Of a DNA stretch of 64,000 nt, positions 35,947-47,994 are shown in pieces (positions within the stretch are counted from its first letter, which is position 1; each line of letters begins with the position of its first letter). The notes under the pieces are model-generated. The model made no database searches. It was not told the DNA's origin and saw nothing but the letters and a program-made list of their open reading frames with translations. The stretch comes from an uncultured Prevotellaceae bacterium (GTDB lineage Bacteria; Bacteroidota; Bacteroidia; Bacteroidales; Bacteroidaceae). The position numbers and the translations under genes were made by a program. The DNA lies in the NCBI GenBank assembly GCA_900316585.1, contig ONDM01000001.1, forward strand, positions 62,001-126,000. The letters run 5' to 3'.

Positions 35947-38727
35947 ATGAAAAAATCACTTGCAATACTTAGTGTATTCATTTTTATCTGCCTTGCAGCT
36001 TCGGCACAATGGAAACCTGCTGGAGATAGAATCATGACACAATGGGGTGAAAATCTGAATCCTAATCAGGTCTTGCCGGAATATCCACGTCCCATCATGG
36101 AACGAAAGGACTGGATGAATCTGAACGGCTTATGGAAGTATGCCATTGTGCATAAGGGCAGTCCTATACCCGCTGTCTTTGATGGGGACATCTTAGTGCC
36201 ATTTGCCTTGGAATCATCACTTTCAGGAGTAGGGAAGATGTTAGGGAAGAATAATGAACTGATATACCAACGAACTTTCAATGTTAATTCAGCCTGGGCA
36301 GGGAAGAATATTCTGCTTCATTTTGGAGCAGTAGACTGGAAAGCCGAGATTTATGTAAATGACGTGAAAGTCGGCTCTCATACCGGAGGCTATACTCCTT
36401 TTTCTTTCGACATAACATCTGTTCTCACCAAAGGAGCTAACAAACTGGTTGTTCGTGTTTGGGACCCTACAGATGCCAGTTTCCAACCCAGGGGCAAGCA
36501 GGTTTCTAAGCCTGGTGGTATCTGGTACACGCCGGTGAGTGGTATTTGGCAAACCGTGTGGCTAGAGCCTGTAACTCCTAAGCATATAGAAAATATCCGG
36601 ATTACCCCTGACATTGACAACAGGATGCTGAAAGTAGATGCTACGGTAGTGAATGGTCAGATGGCAGACATGGTAACCGTAAATGTTTACGATGGAAACA
36701 CGCTTGTGGCTACCGGCAAGAGTATAAACAACCAGTCGGTAGAAATAACCATGCCGGAAGATTTCAAGTTGTGGAGCCCGGATAGCCCTTTCCTTTACAA
36801 GTTGAATATTTCCCTGCTGAATCAAGGCAAACATGTTATAGATTACGTGGAAAGCTATGCAGCCATGCGTAAATTTTCCATGGGAAGGGATTCAAAAGGT
36901 ATCATGCGACTGCAGCTCAATAATAAAGCCATCTTCCAACTCGGTCCATTGGATCAGGGCTGGTGGCCAGACGGGCTTTATACCGCACCTTCAGATGAAG
37001 CCTTGAAATATGATTTGCAAAAGACAAAGGAGCTGGGATTTAATATGCTCCGAAAACATATTAAAGTGGAACCAGCCCGTTGGTATACCCATTGCGACCA
37101 ACTCGGAATTATCGTGTGGCAAGACATGCCTAGTGGCGACAAGAGTCCGGAATGGCAAAATCATCAGTACTTCAATGGTACGGAACTGACTCGCTCAGAG
37201 GAATCGGAATCCAATTACAGAAAAGAATGGAAGGAAATAATGGATGCTTTGTATTCCTATCCGTGTATCGGAACCTGGATTCCGTTCAACGAGGCTTGGG
37301 GACAGTTTAAAACGGCAGAGATTGCCAAGTGGACTAAATCGTATGACCCTACCAGACTGGTGAATCCTGCCAGTGGTGGTAATTTCTATACCTGTGGCGA
37401 TATCCTTGATTTGCATAATTATCCGCAACCGGACATGTATCTTTATGATGCTCAGCGCGTAAATGTGTTAGGTGAATATGGTGGCATAGGAATGCCGGTA
37501 AAAGACCATCTGTGGAACACGGATAGGAATTGGGGCTATGTTTCCTTCGAGGATGCTAAAGCTGTTACAGATGAATACGTCAAGTATGCACAACAGCTCT
37601 ATGGCTATATAGAAAAAGGCTTTTCTGCAGGTGTCTATACACAAACCACCGATGTGGAAGTGGAAGTGAATGGATTAATGACTTACGACAGAAAAGTCGT
37701 GAAAATGGATGTGGAAAGGGTTCGTGAGATTAATCACAAGTTGACACACGCCCTTGAGACCAGTGGAAACCCGGTCTTCCCAGGCTGGTATGCCGACCCC
37801 GAAGTGACTGTCTACGGCGATGAATACTGGATTTTTCCGACTGTTTCTTTACTTTGGGGTGCTGATGCTGAGAAATATGCAGCTGATTTAAATCGGGAGA
37901 CGAAAGCCGGAATGAAAGATTTTAATCTGCAGACACATTTAGATGCCTTTTCATCGAAAGATTTAGTGCATTGGACTAAACATCCTGAAGTACTCCATAA
38001 GAGAGATGTAAAATGGTTGGATTTTGCTCTATGGGCTCCATCAGTCATTTTTGCCAACAATAAATACTATCTTTTCTTTGGTGGAAATGATGTTCATGAA
38101 GGTGAAATAGGGGGTATTGGTGTTGCCACAGCTGATTCACCAAGAGGACCATATAAAGATGCTTTGGGCAAGCCTCTTATTGGCAGTATTAAAAACGGAG
38201 CTCAGCCTATAGACCAATTCGTTTTCAAAGATGATGATGGCACCTATTATATGTATTATGGGGGCTGGCAACATTGCAATGTGGTGAAACTTAGTCCAGA
38301 CCTGCTAAGCCTGGTTCCTTTCGATGATGGGGAGACCTATAAGGAGATTACTCCTGAGAATTACGTGGAAGGGCCGTTCATGTTAAAGCGAAATGGGAAA
38401 TATTACTTCATGTGGAGTGAAGGTGGCTGGACGGGACCAAATTATAGTGTGGCTTATGCTATTGCAGATAATCCTTTAGGTCCGTTCAAACGCATTGGTA
38501 AGATTTTGCAGCAAGACCCCAATATAGCTGTAGGAGCCGGTCATCATTCCGTACTGAATATCCCAGGAACGGATGAATACTATATTGTTTATCACCGTCG
38601 TCCATTGGACAGAACGGGTGGGAGTGAGCGTCAAGTCTGCATAGACAAAATGGAGTTTGACGAACAAGGTTTCATCAAGCCTGTTAAGATGACTTTTGAA
38701 GGTGTATCACCAAGATTAATCAAATAA
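35947..38727 (+). CDS. GH2-GH43 two-module glycosidase
   Basis: The 926-residue secreted protein (signal peptide ending ASAQ) joins two complete-looking catalytic modules. The GH2 part (about residues 25-600) has sugar-binding, Ig-like and barrel domains with acid/base E449 (PFNEAWGQF) and nucleophile E510 (LGEYGG). The GH43 five-bladed propeller part (about 607-926) has base D617 (WYADPE), the modulator D756 (QPIDQF) and acid E808 (YVEGPF). The linker between them is almost absent. GH2 acts on beta-galactosides, mannosides or glucuronides and GH43 on arabinosides, xylosides or galactosides, so it may strip a branched hemicellulose or pectin side chain. An aldose epimerase gene follows after 18 bases. 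Confidence 0.9.
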   Translation: MKKSLAILSVFIFICLAASAQWKPAGDRIMTQWGENLNPNQVLPEYPRPIMERKDWMNLNGLWKYAIVHKGSPIPAVFDGDILVPFALESSLSGVGKMLGKNNELIYQRTFNVNSAWAGKNILLHFGAVDWKAEIYVNDVKVGSHTGGYTPFSFDITSVLTKGANKLVVRVWDPTDASFQPRGKQVSKPGGIWYTPVSGIWQTVWLEPVTPKHIENIRITPDIDNRMLKVDATVVNGQMADMVTVNVYDGNTLVATGKSINNQSVEITMPEDFKLWSPDSPFLYKLNISLLNQGKHVIDYVESYAAMRKFSMGRDSKGIMRLQLNNKAIFQLGPLDQGWWPDGLYTAPSDEALKYDLQKTKELGFNMLRKHIKVEPARWYTHCDQLGIIVWQDMPSGDKSPEWQNHQYFNGTELTRSEESESNYRKEWKEIMDALYSYPCIGTWIPFNEAWGQFKTAEIAKWTKSYDPTRLVNPASGGNFYTCGDILDLHNYPQPDMYLYDAQRVNVLGEYGGIGMPVKDHLWNTDRNWGYVSFEDAKAVTDEYVKYAQQLYGYIEKGFSAGVYTQTTDVEVEVNGLMTYDRKVVKMDVERVREINHKLTHALETSGNPVFPGWYADPEVTVYGDEYWIFPTVSLLWGADAEKYAADLNRETKAGMKDFNLQTHLDAFSSKDLVHWTKHPEVLHKRDVKWLDFALWAPSVIFANNKYYLFFGGNDVHEGEIGGIGVATADSPRGPYKDALGKPLIGSIKNGAQPIDQFVFKDDDGTYYMYYGGWQHCNVVKLSPDLLSLVPFDDGETYKEITPENYVEGPFMLKRNGKYYFMWSEGGWTGPNYSVAYAIADNPLGPFKRIGKILQQDPNIAVGAGHHSVLNIPGTDEYYIVYHRRPLDRTGGSERQVCIDKMEFDEQGFIKPVKMTFEGVSPRLIK

Positions 38728-38745
38728 TTTAATATAGAAAAACCC

Positions 38746-39900
38746 ATGAATTCAGTAAAAAATTTATTTCTATTAGGCATTACGTTCCTCATGATTTCAG
38801 CATGTGGAAGCGGTAATGGAACAAAAACTACCTTGACAAAATCAGGATTAGATCCTCAAAATTTTGTTTCCACCATTAATGGGAAGCAAACCCAATTAGT
38901 TACATTGACCAATGCGAATGGAATGGAGGTTTGTATTACTAATTTTGGAGGACGTGTAGTTTCCATAATTAAATCCGACAAAAATGGTGTAGATCAAGAC
39001 ATCTGTCTAGGATTCGACAATGTAAATTCATATAAGCCAGAAGTCAACCAAAGTGATTTTGGCGCTTCTATCGGTCGCTATGCTAATCGTATCAATAAAG
39101 GACGATTTGTCCTTGATGGTGATACTATCCAACTACCTACCAATAATTATGGGCATTGTCTGCATGGTGGTCCTACTGGTTGGCAGTATCAAGTCTATGA
39201 GGTTGAAGAAATCACTCCAAATAGCGTAAAACTTGTCATGAACTCTCCAGACGGTGACAATAATTTCCCTGGCAATATGAAAGCTACGGTTGTATATACA
39301 TTAACCGATGAGGATAAGCTAGATATTACCTATGAAGCCGTTTGCGACAAGCCATCTATAATTAACATGACCAACCATACTTATTTCAATTTGAATGGAA
39401 AGCCAAGTGAAAATATAGAGAATGTGCTATTATGCATCGATGCAGATACATTTACCCCGACAGATACAACCTTCATGACCACCGGAGAAATCCTTCCAGT
39501 AGAAGGCACACCGATGGATTTCAGAACACCTAAGGCTGTGGGGAAAGACATTGACTCTGATTATGCACAAACAGTTGGAGCAATGGGCTATGATCATAAT
39601 TGGGTGCTGAATACGAAAGGTGATATAAGCAAACCATGCGCTATGGCTGAAAGTACAGAAACAGGAATTGTACTGACAGTCTATACCGATGAACCAGGAA
39701 TACAATTTTACAGTGGCAATTTCCTAGATGGAAGTGTAGTAGGTAAGAACGGTGTGAGCTACAATAAACGTGCAGCCATGTGCCTTGAGACACAGCATTA
39801 TCCAGATAGCCCTAATAAGAAAGATTGGCCTAGCGTGATTATAAGACCGGGTGAGACCTATCATTCACATACCATTTTTGCTTTTTCTGTAAAGAAATAA
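38746..39900 (+). CDS. galM: Aldose 1-epimerase (mutarotase), lipoprotein
   Basis: The 384-residue protein has a lipobox ISAC with Cys20, so it is exported and lipid-anchored. The mature part is a GalM-type beta-sandwich with GASIGRYANRINKGRF, the catalytic His in NMTNHTYFN and another in GYDHNWVL, and a late Glu in LETQHYPDSPN. It interconverts alpha and beta anomers of galactose, glucose or arabinose released by nearby glycosidases. It follows the GH2-GH43 gene and should be co-transcribed with it; an intrinsic terminator comes immediately after. Extracytoplasmic GalM proteins are common next to polysaccharide-degrading enzymes in Bacteroidetes. Confidence 0.92.
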   Translation: MNSVKNLFLLGITFLMISACGSGNGTKTTLTKSGLDPQNFVSTINGKQTQLVTLTNANGMEVCITNFGGRVVSIIKSDKNGVDQDICLGFDNVNSYKPEVNQSDFGASIGRYANRINKGRFVLDGDTIQLPTNNYGHCLHGGPTGWQYQVYEVEEITPNSVKLVMNSPDGDNNFPGNMKATVVYTLTDEDKLDITYEAVCDKPSIINMTNHTYFNLNGKPSENIENVLLCIDADTFTPTDTTFMTTGEILPVEGTPMDFRTPKAVGKDIDSDYAQTVGAMGYDHNWVLNTKGDISKPCAMAESTETGIVLTVYTDEPGIQFYSGNFLDGSVVGKNGVSYNKRAAMCLETQHYPDSPNKKDWPSVIIRPGETYHSHTIFAFSVKK

Positions 39901-39922
39901 ATTCTTTTAATTGATTCAATAA

Positions 39923-39957
39923 AATAAGGAGTTGTCATCACGACAGCTCCTTATTCT
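39923..39957. terminator. Terminator after galM, also facing the riboswitch transcript
   Basis: A 14-base stem (39923-39936 with 39942-39955, one G-U pair) has A-rich sequence on the left and T-rich sequence on the right. It ends the galM transcript. On the minus strand it is followed by TTATTTTATT and could end the RNA started at the riboswitch promoter. Confidence 0.75.
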
Positions 39958-40091
39958 TTCTCATCTTAATCAATTATTTTATAATGGCATGAAATAATTA
40001 TCTTGCAATTATTTAATGTGAACATAATACACCTATAAGTGTACAATAATCACATCAATATAAACTTTCGTTTTTGGCTTTAAATCAAAGT

Positions 40092-40307
40092 CTCAAAGTA
40101 TCCATAATCCCGCAGATACTCATCTTTACCGCATAGGCAGGTCTTCTGGCTTATCCCTGACACACGCCTTCCCAATCTTAATCAGAAAAGTGGCATTTTT
40201 AGAATGTGTGTCTAAAAATAGGAAATACAGCTGCGGGTACAGTCACAGATTCACACTGTGTTCCCTCTTAGTTTCACTTCTTAGCATGAAATGAAAAACC
40301 TAATGCG
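40092..40307 (-). ncRNA. Cobalamin riboswitch with no downstream gene
   Basis: Read on the minus strand, the aptamer (40307-40129) has P1 (CGCATTAGG with CCTATGCG), the AAGAGGGAA box, the conserved GTGTGAATCTGTGACTGT region, GCCACT, GGGAAGGC and AAGCCAGAAGACCTGCC, all in order as in the cobalamin riboswitch family. Loop CCCGCA (40237-40232) can kiss TGCGGG (40114-40109) in the loop of the following hairpin (AGTATC/GATACT, 40120-40097), which is the regulatory P13. In other Bacteroidetes this arrangement precedes btuB or other cobalamin genes. Here the next minus-strand gene begins only at 33726, with the convergent galM between. It may control a small RNA of about 380 bases ending near 39923, or be a relic. 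Confidence 0.93.
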
Positions 40308-40310
40308 ATG

Positions 40311-40337
40311 CAAATATACATATTTTTTTTATAACAA
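40311..40337 (-). promoter_or_regulatory. Promoter of the riboswitch transcript
   Basis: On the minus strand TTG (40337-40335) and TATATTTG (40318-40311) are separated by 16 bases. The predicted start at about 40304-40307 falls exactly at the first base of riboswitch stem P1, so the element appears to be transcribed from its own promoter. Confidence 0.6.
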
Positions 40338-40348
40338 GGAATTTTCTT

Positions 40349-40494
40349 AAAAAAAATCCCAATAGCGCCTCACGGTGATATTGGGAAATTGCTTAAAACC
40401 TATTAATTTTCTTTCTTCTGAACAACAATCATTTTTACCTTAATTCTAAGCTAATATAACTATTAAAAACACCTAAAACCTAAATAAACTATTA
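40349..40494 (-). ncRNA. Candidate small RNA (about 146 bases)
   Basis: A near-consensus promoter precedes this segment, and it ends in a strong intrinsic terminator: CCCAATA-x-CGCC, a TCAC loop, GGTG-x-TATTGGG (40385-40358), then eight T on the minus strand (40356-40349). No ORF of meaningful length is inside. It contains GTGTTTTTAATAGTTA (40472-40457), which also occurs in a second candidate at 60.4 kb along with a nearby AAGGT...AAAAATG segment. It sits between the beta-galactosidase terminator and the riboswitch promoter. An alternative is a decayed mRNA leader on the plus strand. Confidence 0.6.
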
Positions 40495-40500
40495 CACGTG

Positions 40501-40531
40501 CAAAAATAAATGAGATTTTAATTCGCACAAA
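40501..40531 (-). promoter_or_regulatory. Promoter of the 40.4 kb candidate small RNA
   Basis: On the minus strand TTTG (40531-40528) and TATTTTTG (40508-40501) are 19 bases apart, a near-consensus match, with a predicted start near 40494. It lies just after the terminator of the upstream beta-galactosidase gene, so it would be an independent transcription unit. Confidence 0.65.
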
Positions 40532-40582
40532 ATTTAATTGCTAAAAATAATGTTAACGTGCACGTTTCTTGATTTAAGTCAA

Positions 40583-40638
40583 GAAAAAATCTTGCAGACT
40601 CAAAGTTTTTTGGCTGTTTTAGTTTGAATCTGCAAGAT
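40583..40638 (-). terminator. Terminator of the beta-galactosidase operon
   Basis: On the minus strand a 16-base stem with one mismatch (40638-40623 with 40604-40589) is followed directly by TTTTTTCTTG. It lies 28 bases after the stop codon of the GH2 gene. Confidence 0.85.
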
Positions 40639-40666
40639 AAATAGACTGTTTGGTTTTAAATTATAA

Positions 40667-44251
<3,585 letters not shown>

Positions 44252-45187
44252 TTAATTCCTACTAACCAGCCAAACACCAACGAAAATCAAGCAGGCATAT
44301 AAGGCTGTTTCCCAATTGATGATTGCAAGACCGGCAAGGATTGAAATTACAGCTGCAACTACGGGCTGAAGGTAATTATATATTGCAACAACAGTAGGTG
44401 AAACATGCTTTTGGCCGATTGGTGTGAAGAGATATGCCAGACAAGTTGCCAGAACTACAATATATAAGACATCCATAATACCACTTAGAGGCATTTCACT
44501 CCATTGAACTTTGACAATGCCACCTATAGTGAATGGGAACACCACGATTGCAGATATCAAAAACATCCATTTCATCAGTGTAAATGCAGAATATTTCTTG
44601 ATGATATCTGTAAAAAACACCAGATAGCAAGCTCCACAAACCTGAGCTAGGAAGCACATGGCATTTCCAAGAAGAGGATTGGTGACATTTATAGCATCGT
44701 TGGTTTCACCTGCAAATATGAAAGCTAATACACCAGCAAAGCCTAATGCCACACCTATCAGTTTCATCCATGTAATTTTTTGGTGAACAAACAATGCCCC
44801 AAGAATTAAGGTAAAGATAGGAGTCATGCTACATACTATAGTGGCATCTACCGGACTTGTATATTCCATACCAATAATAACCAACGCCTGATTTGCAGCG
44901 ATGACTAATAAAGAAGCTATACATAACTGCCAAAAGTCCTTTTTCTCTATCTTTTCATCAGATACCCATGAACTGGGGAGAATCAGGCTCAGCGCCCAAA
45001 ATAGTACAGCACCACCTAAGATACGCAAACCTGCCAATGACCAACTGCTCATAAGTTGCATATTTAGCAGGTCTTTTGACACTGGAGCCATTCCACCCCA
45101 TATAATATTAGCAGCTAAGAGGGCTACATGACCTGTTACTATTCCTGATTTGGTGGATTTAGAATCCAATTTGTTTTGTTGTTCCAT
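44252..45187 (-). CDS. EamA-family (drug/metabolite superfamily) transporter
   Basis: The 311-residue protein has about ten hydrophobic helices arranged as two EamA repeats. Typical segments are ANIIWGGMAPVSK in helix 1 and ALVIIGMEYTSPVDATIVCSMTPIFTLIL in helices 3-4, with a second copy near GVALGFAGVLAF. The superfamily exports or imports amino acids, nucleosides and other metabolites, so the substrate is not known. Its first 29 bases overlap the end of the TolB-like gene, a strong sign of coupled translation. The beta-galactosidase gene follows after 27 bases. Confidence 0.88.
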   Translation of the reverse strand: MEQQNKLDSKSTKSGIVTGHVALLAANIIWGGMAPVSKDLLNMQLMSSWSLAGLRILGGAVLFWALSLILPSSWVSDEKIEKKDFWQLCIASLLVIAANQALVIIGMEYTSPVDATIVCSMTPIFTLILGALFVHQKITWMKLIGVALGFAGVLAFIFAGETNDAINVTNPLLGNAMCFLAQVCGACYLVFFTDIIKKYSAFTLMKWMFLISAIVVFPFTIGGIVKVQWSEMPLSGIMDVLYIVVLATCLAYLFTPIGQKHVSPTVVAIYNYLQPVVAAVISILAGLAIINWETALYACLIFVGVWLVSRN

Positions 45188-46622
45188 TTTTAGCCGTGTT
45201 TATTAATAAATCTGAATTGATTTTCACTTCACCCTGAATGAATTCAGGTATATTATAGCTATATATAAAATATCTGTAGAAGTCGGGATCTGCTTGAGGC
45301 AACATAAATGGTTTATGTGATTTCCCGATCTCATCAATATAGGTTATATAGGGACGGGTATAAAGACCATCGTCTCTTCTGGAGCTAAACACTAACCATC
45401 GGCTATTATGACTCCAAGAATGGTAGCTTTCAGTATCATTGCTATTTGACTCATCTAAAGGCTTATATGATTTTTTATTAAAGTCGTAGATAAACATATC
45501 GGCATCATGATGCCAAATAGAGAAGTTCCCGTAATCGGATACTGTAAATACCAAATATTTTCCATCTGGTGACACTCTAGGGAACTTTGCACTTCTTCCT
45601 TCTGTTTTCACACTGTATATCGTATCAACAACAGTACCGAAAGAGTTTTCATCTGGATTAAAATCTATTCTGCATAGATTATACTTGACTGATTTGTAAT
45701 CTCTCGGCATTTGTATAGTATCGGATACTATAGCGCTACAGAAGAAGAGAGATTTGCCATCAGGAGAAAAGGTTGGAAATGTTTCAAAAGCATTTCTGGA
45801 AAACAATAATGAATCTGTTAAAACCTTATGTCTTTTCAAATCATATACAAAGACATCTGACTTTTCATCATATACTTCTATGCGATTAGAATCATTCCGA
45901 TGGAATGCCTGCAAAGTCTTGTTTGTGGAAAAAGCAACGTATTCACCACTTGGATGCCAACTTGGGTAGACAAAAGATGCGATTTTATCGGCTACTTTTC
46001 CATCTATCTTTTCCACCTCATTACCATCTACAATATAAGTTCCCCCATATACAGCTCGCATATGGAACAACATTTTTTTCGGATCTTGATTTGGGAAAGA
46101 GTGGCAATTCATGCAGTTCTCATCGGTTTGTGAGTTTGTGAGAATGGCCTTTTCTTCAAAGTTTGTAATATCTCGCTGATAAATCCCCATTTTGTACCAA
46201 GGTTCATATCCTGGGGGGATTAAACGATAGGCTAGGTGAGAGTCAATTTCTTCCTTTGCTACGTGAATTGGAAACTCTTTGTAAGCAGCCCACATTCCAT
46301 CTTGTCGGACATATATTTTAACTTGAATATCCTGACCCTTGGCATGGCTCAACAATTTTGTCCAGTCGGACTCGTCAAATAAGAATTTGCCATCTTCGGC
46401 TTTTTCAATGAAATTATAGGTATCAGCATTCAGTACAGCAATAGCTTCATTCGCATCAGTTTTTAACTTGAATCGTAATGGAGCGATATTTGATGGAATA
46501 GTCACACCAATATAGTCGGGATAGATATATGGAAGTGCATCTATCTGTCTATCAGCTTTAGGTTCTTGTACCGAACATGACCAAAGCAGAAATAAACTTA
46601 TGAAGACTAGTAATTTATTCAC
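45159..46622 (-). CDS. TolB-like beta-propeller lipoprotein with one CxxCH motif
   Basis: I choose the GTG at 46622 as start because it gives a lipoprotein signal (LLVFISLFLLWSC, Cys16); the upstream ATG at 46685 has no such signal and overlaps the preceding gene much more. The mature protein of about 470 residues has an N-terminal beta region, a single heme-binding-type motif CMNCH (C170, C173, H174), and then PD40/TolB-type blades (YPSWHPSGEYVAFST, FPTFSPDGKSLFF, FPRVSPDGKYLVF and SHNSRWLVFSS). A c-type heme is suggested but not proven. The start overlaps the stop of the upstream DUF6057-like gene by 8 bases and the end overlaps the EamA gene by 29. Confidence 0.85.
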   Translation of the reverse strand: MNKLLVFISLFLLWSCSVQEPKADRQIDALPYIYPDYIGVTIPSNIAPLRFKLKTDANEAIAVLNADTYNFIEKAEDGKFLFDESDWTKLLSHAKGQDIQVKIYVRQDGMWAAYKEFPIHVAKEEIDSHLAYRLIPPGYEPWYKMGIYQRDITNFEEKAILTNSQTDENCMNCHSFPNQDPKKMLFHMRAVYGGTYIVDGNEVEKIDGKVADKIASFVYPSWHPSGEYVAFSTNKTLQAFHRNDSNRIEVYDEKSDVFVYDLKRHKVLTDSLLFSRNAFETFPTFSPDGKSLFFCSAIVSDTIQMPRDYKSVKYNLCRIDFNPDENSFGTVVDTIYSVKTEGRSAKFPRVSPDGKYLVFTVSDYGNFSIWHHDADMFIYDFNKKSYKPLDESNSNDTESYHSWSHNSRWLVFSSRRDDGLYTRPYITYIDEIGKSHKPFMLPQADPDFYRYFIYSYNIPEFIQGEVKINSDLLINTAKNGTTKQIGF

Positions 46623-47994
46623 TTGATAATTTGTAATAACTGTCCAAATAATCTTTGGCTGTTTTATAATTAGGATTAGACTCAACTATCAACTTCAAGT
46701 CGGATACGATATCACTCGATAATCCGTCTATATTTTCTGTCACTCTTTTTAACGGACCCAAAACCTTGTCATTCTCTACTAATTCTGGATGGTTAAGGAA
46801 TTTACGATATTCACTTGCAGTCTTTTTATAAAACAGTGTCTCTTCTAATATGCTTATATACTTTTCTGCCACTTTATAATTACCATTAATGATGTTGGTT
46901 TCCACTAGTCTAAGCATTGCTGTAGGAAGAACTGTTTTTCCACTATATGAAAAACCGTTGAACGCCATCATTTGTGAATTCGCCACATTTCCCTGTGCAA
47001 AATAGATGTCGGAAAGTAACAATAATTCATATTGCATGCCATGATTATCATACCATAGACCTTCTACACCCATTTGAGGGTAACTTTCCAACTTTTCACC
47101 AAGTACGTCCTTATTTGCCAATGCCAGGTTCTGATATGCGGCGTAGAGTGTAGTAGGGCAAACCTTCATATAGGGCAAAGACAAAATTCCATCCCAATCC
47201 TTTTTCCACCTCATAACCTCAAGACATTTCAAGCGTGTGCTTTGATTGTGGTGCCGTTCCAGAAAGAAATTTAGACCGTACCAAAATGCAGCCATGCAAA
47301 ATATGCAAAAAAGCATTTGACGTAAGACAAAATTCTTGGGTGTTACCACATTCCTATACTTTTCTATAAAGTTTAGAAATCCTGAAGAACTAAGGTAAAA
47401 TACGATTAATCCTATAAAAAAGGCTAACAAGAAATACCCCGTAATATAACCAATCACTATTGATGAGATAATCCATATAATAAATGAGATGGAATTCTTT
47501 GGCGCATAGAGAATCAAATTTAAAGCTAGAAGGAACAACAAATTGCAAATAGTGTTTTCCGTCTCATAGTTCAAATCTGTTTCAACAACGACAACCAGTA
47601 ATCCAAAAAGAACAGAAAATAAGGGTACTATATAGTATGGCATCAGTTTTCTGGCGATAAAGAACACCCCAAGCGCAGAACCAAAAAAGAATAGGCTATT
47701 GATAATAGCACCCACATACGGCAAATAATAAAACTGAGTGATGAAATCGGCTAAATAAGTTGAGATACCACCTATAGAGGAAATCAAAGGTTTAGCATAA
47801 TTCCAACTATAGCGGAACATCCTAAATTGTTCATCGTAAAAATAGTCATATCTGCAGTACTTTTGCAAGAACCAAAAGAGTAAGACAGCAAGAATGAGAT
47901 AAGAAAGAAAAGGTATAAGAATACTTTTTCCTAACTTATCTCTGTTGTCCTGAAATTTTGCTGAATCTCTATTTTTATTCTTTCGCATTCTCAT
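46615..47994 (-). CDS. Membrane protein of unknown function (DUF6057-like)
   Basis: The 459-residue protein has eight or so hydrophobic segments in its first 260 residues and a soluble helical C-terminal half that may contain TPR-like repeats (for example LLLSDIYFAQGNVANSQMMAF). It resembles a Bacteroidetes-specific family that I recall as DUF6057, but the match is from memory. Its start overlaps the end of the PH-domain gene by 20 bases and its end overlaps the TolB-like gene start, so the three are probably one translational unit. The function is unknown. Confidence 0.78.
   Translation of the reverse strand: MRMRKNKNRDSAKFQDNRDKLGKSILIPFLSYLILAVLLFWFLQKYCRYDYFYDEQFRMFRYSWNYAKPLISSIGGISTYLADFITQFYYLPYVGAIINSLFFFGSALGVFFIARKLMPYYIVPLFSVLFGLLVVVVETDLNYETENTICNLLFLLALNLILYAPKNSISFIIWIISSIVIGYITGYFLLAFFIGLIVFYLSSSGFLNFIEKYRNVVTPKNFVLRQMLFCIFCMAAFWYGLNFFLERHHNQSTRLKCLEVMRWKKDWDGILSLPYMKVCPTTLYAAYQNLALANKDVLGEKLESYPQMGVEGLWYDNHGMQYELLLLSDIYFAQGNVANSQMMAFNGFSYSGKTVLPTAMLRLVETNIINGNYKVAEKYISILEETLFYKKTASEYRKFLNHPELVENDKVLGPLKRVTENIDGLSSDIVSDLKLIVESNPNYKTAKDYLDSYYKLSSE

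Noticed and set aside
39966..40025. A 19-codon ORF downstream of the cobalamin riboswitch as its target gene
   Set aside because: It is very AT-rich, short, and has no signal peptide or recognisable motif. It cannot be excluded but nothing supports it. An even shorter 12-codon frame lies within the regulatory hairpin.
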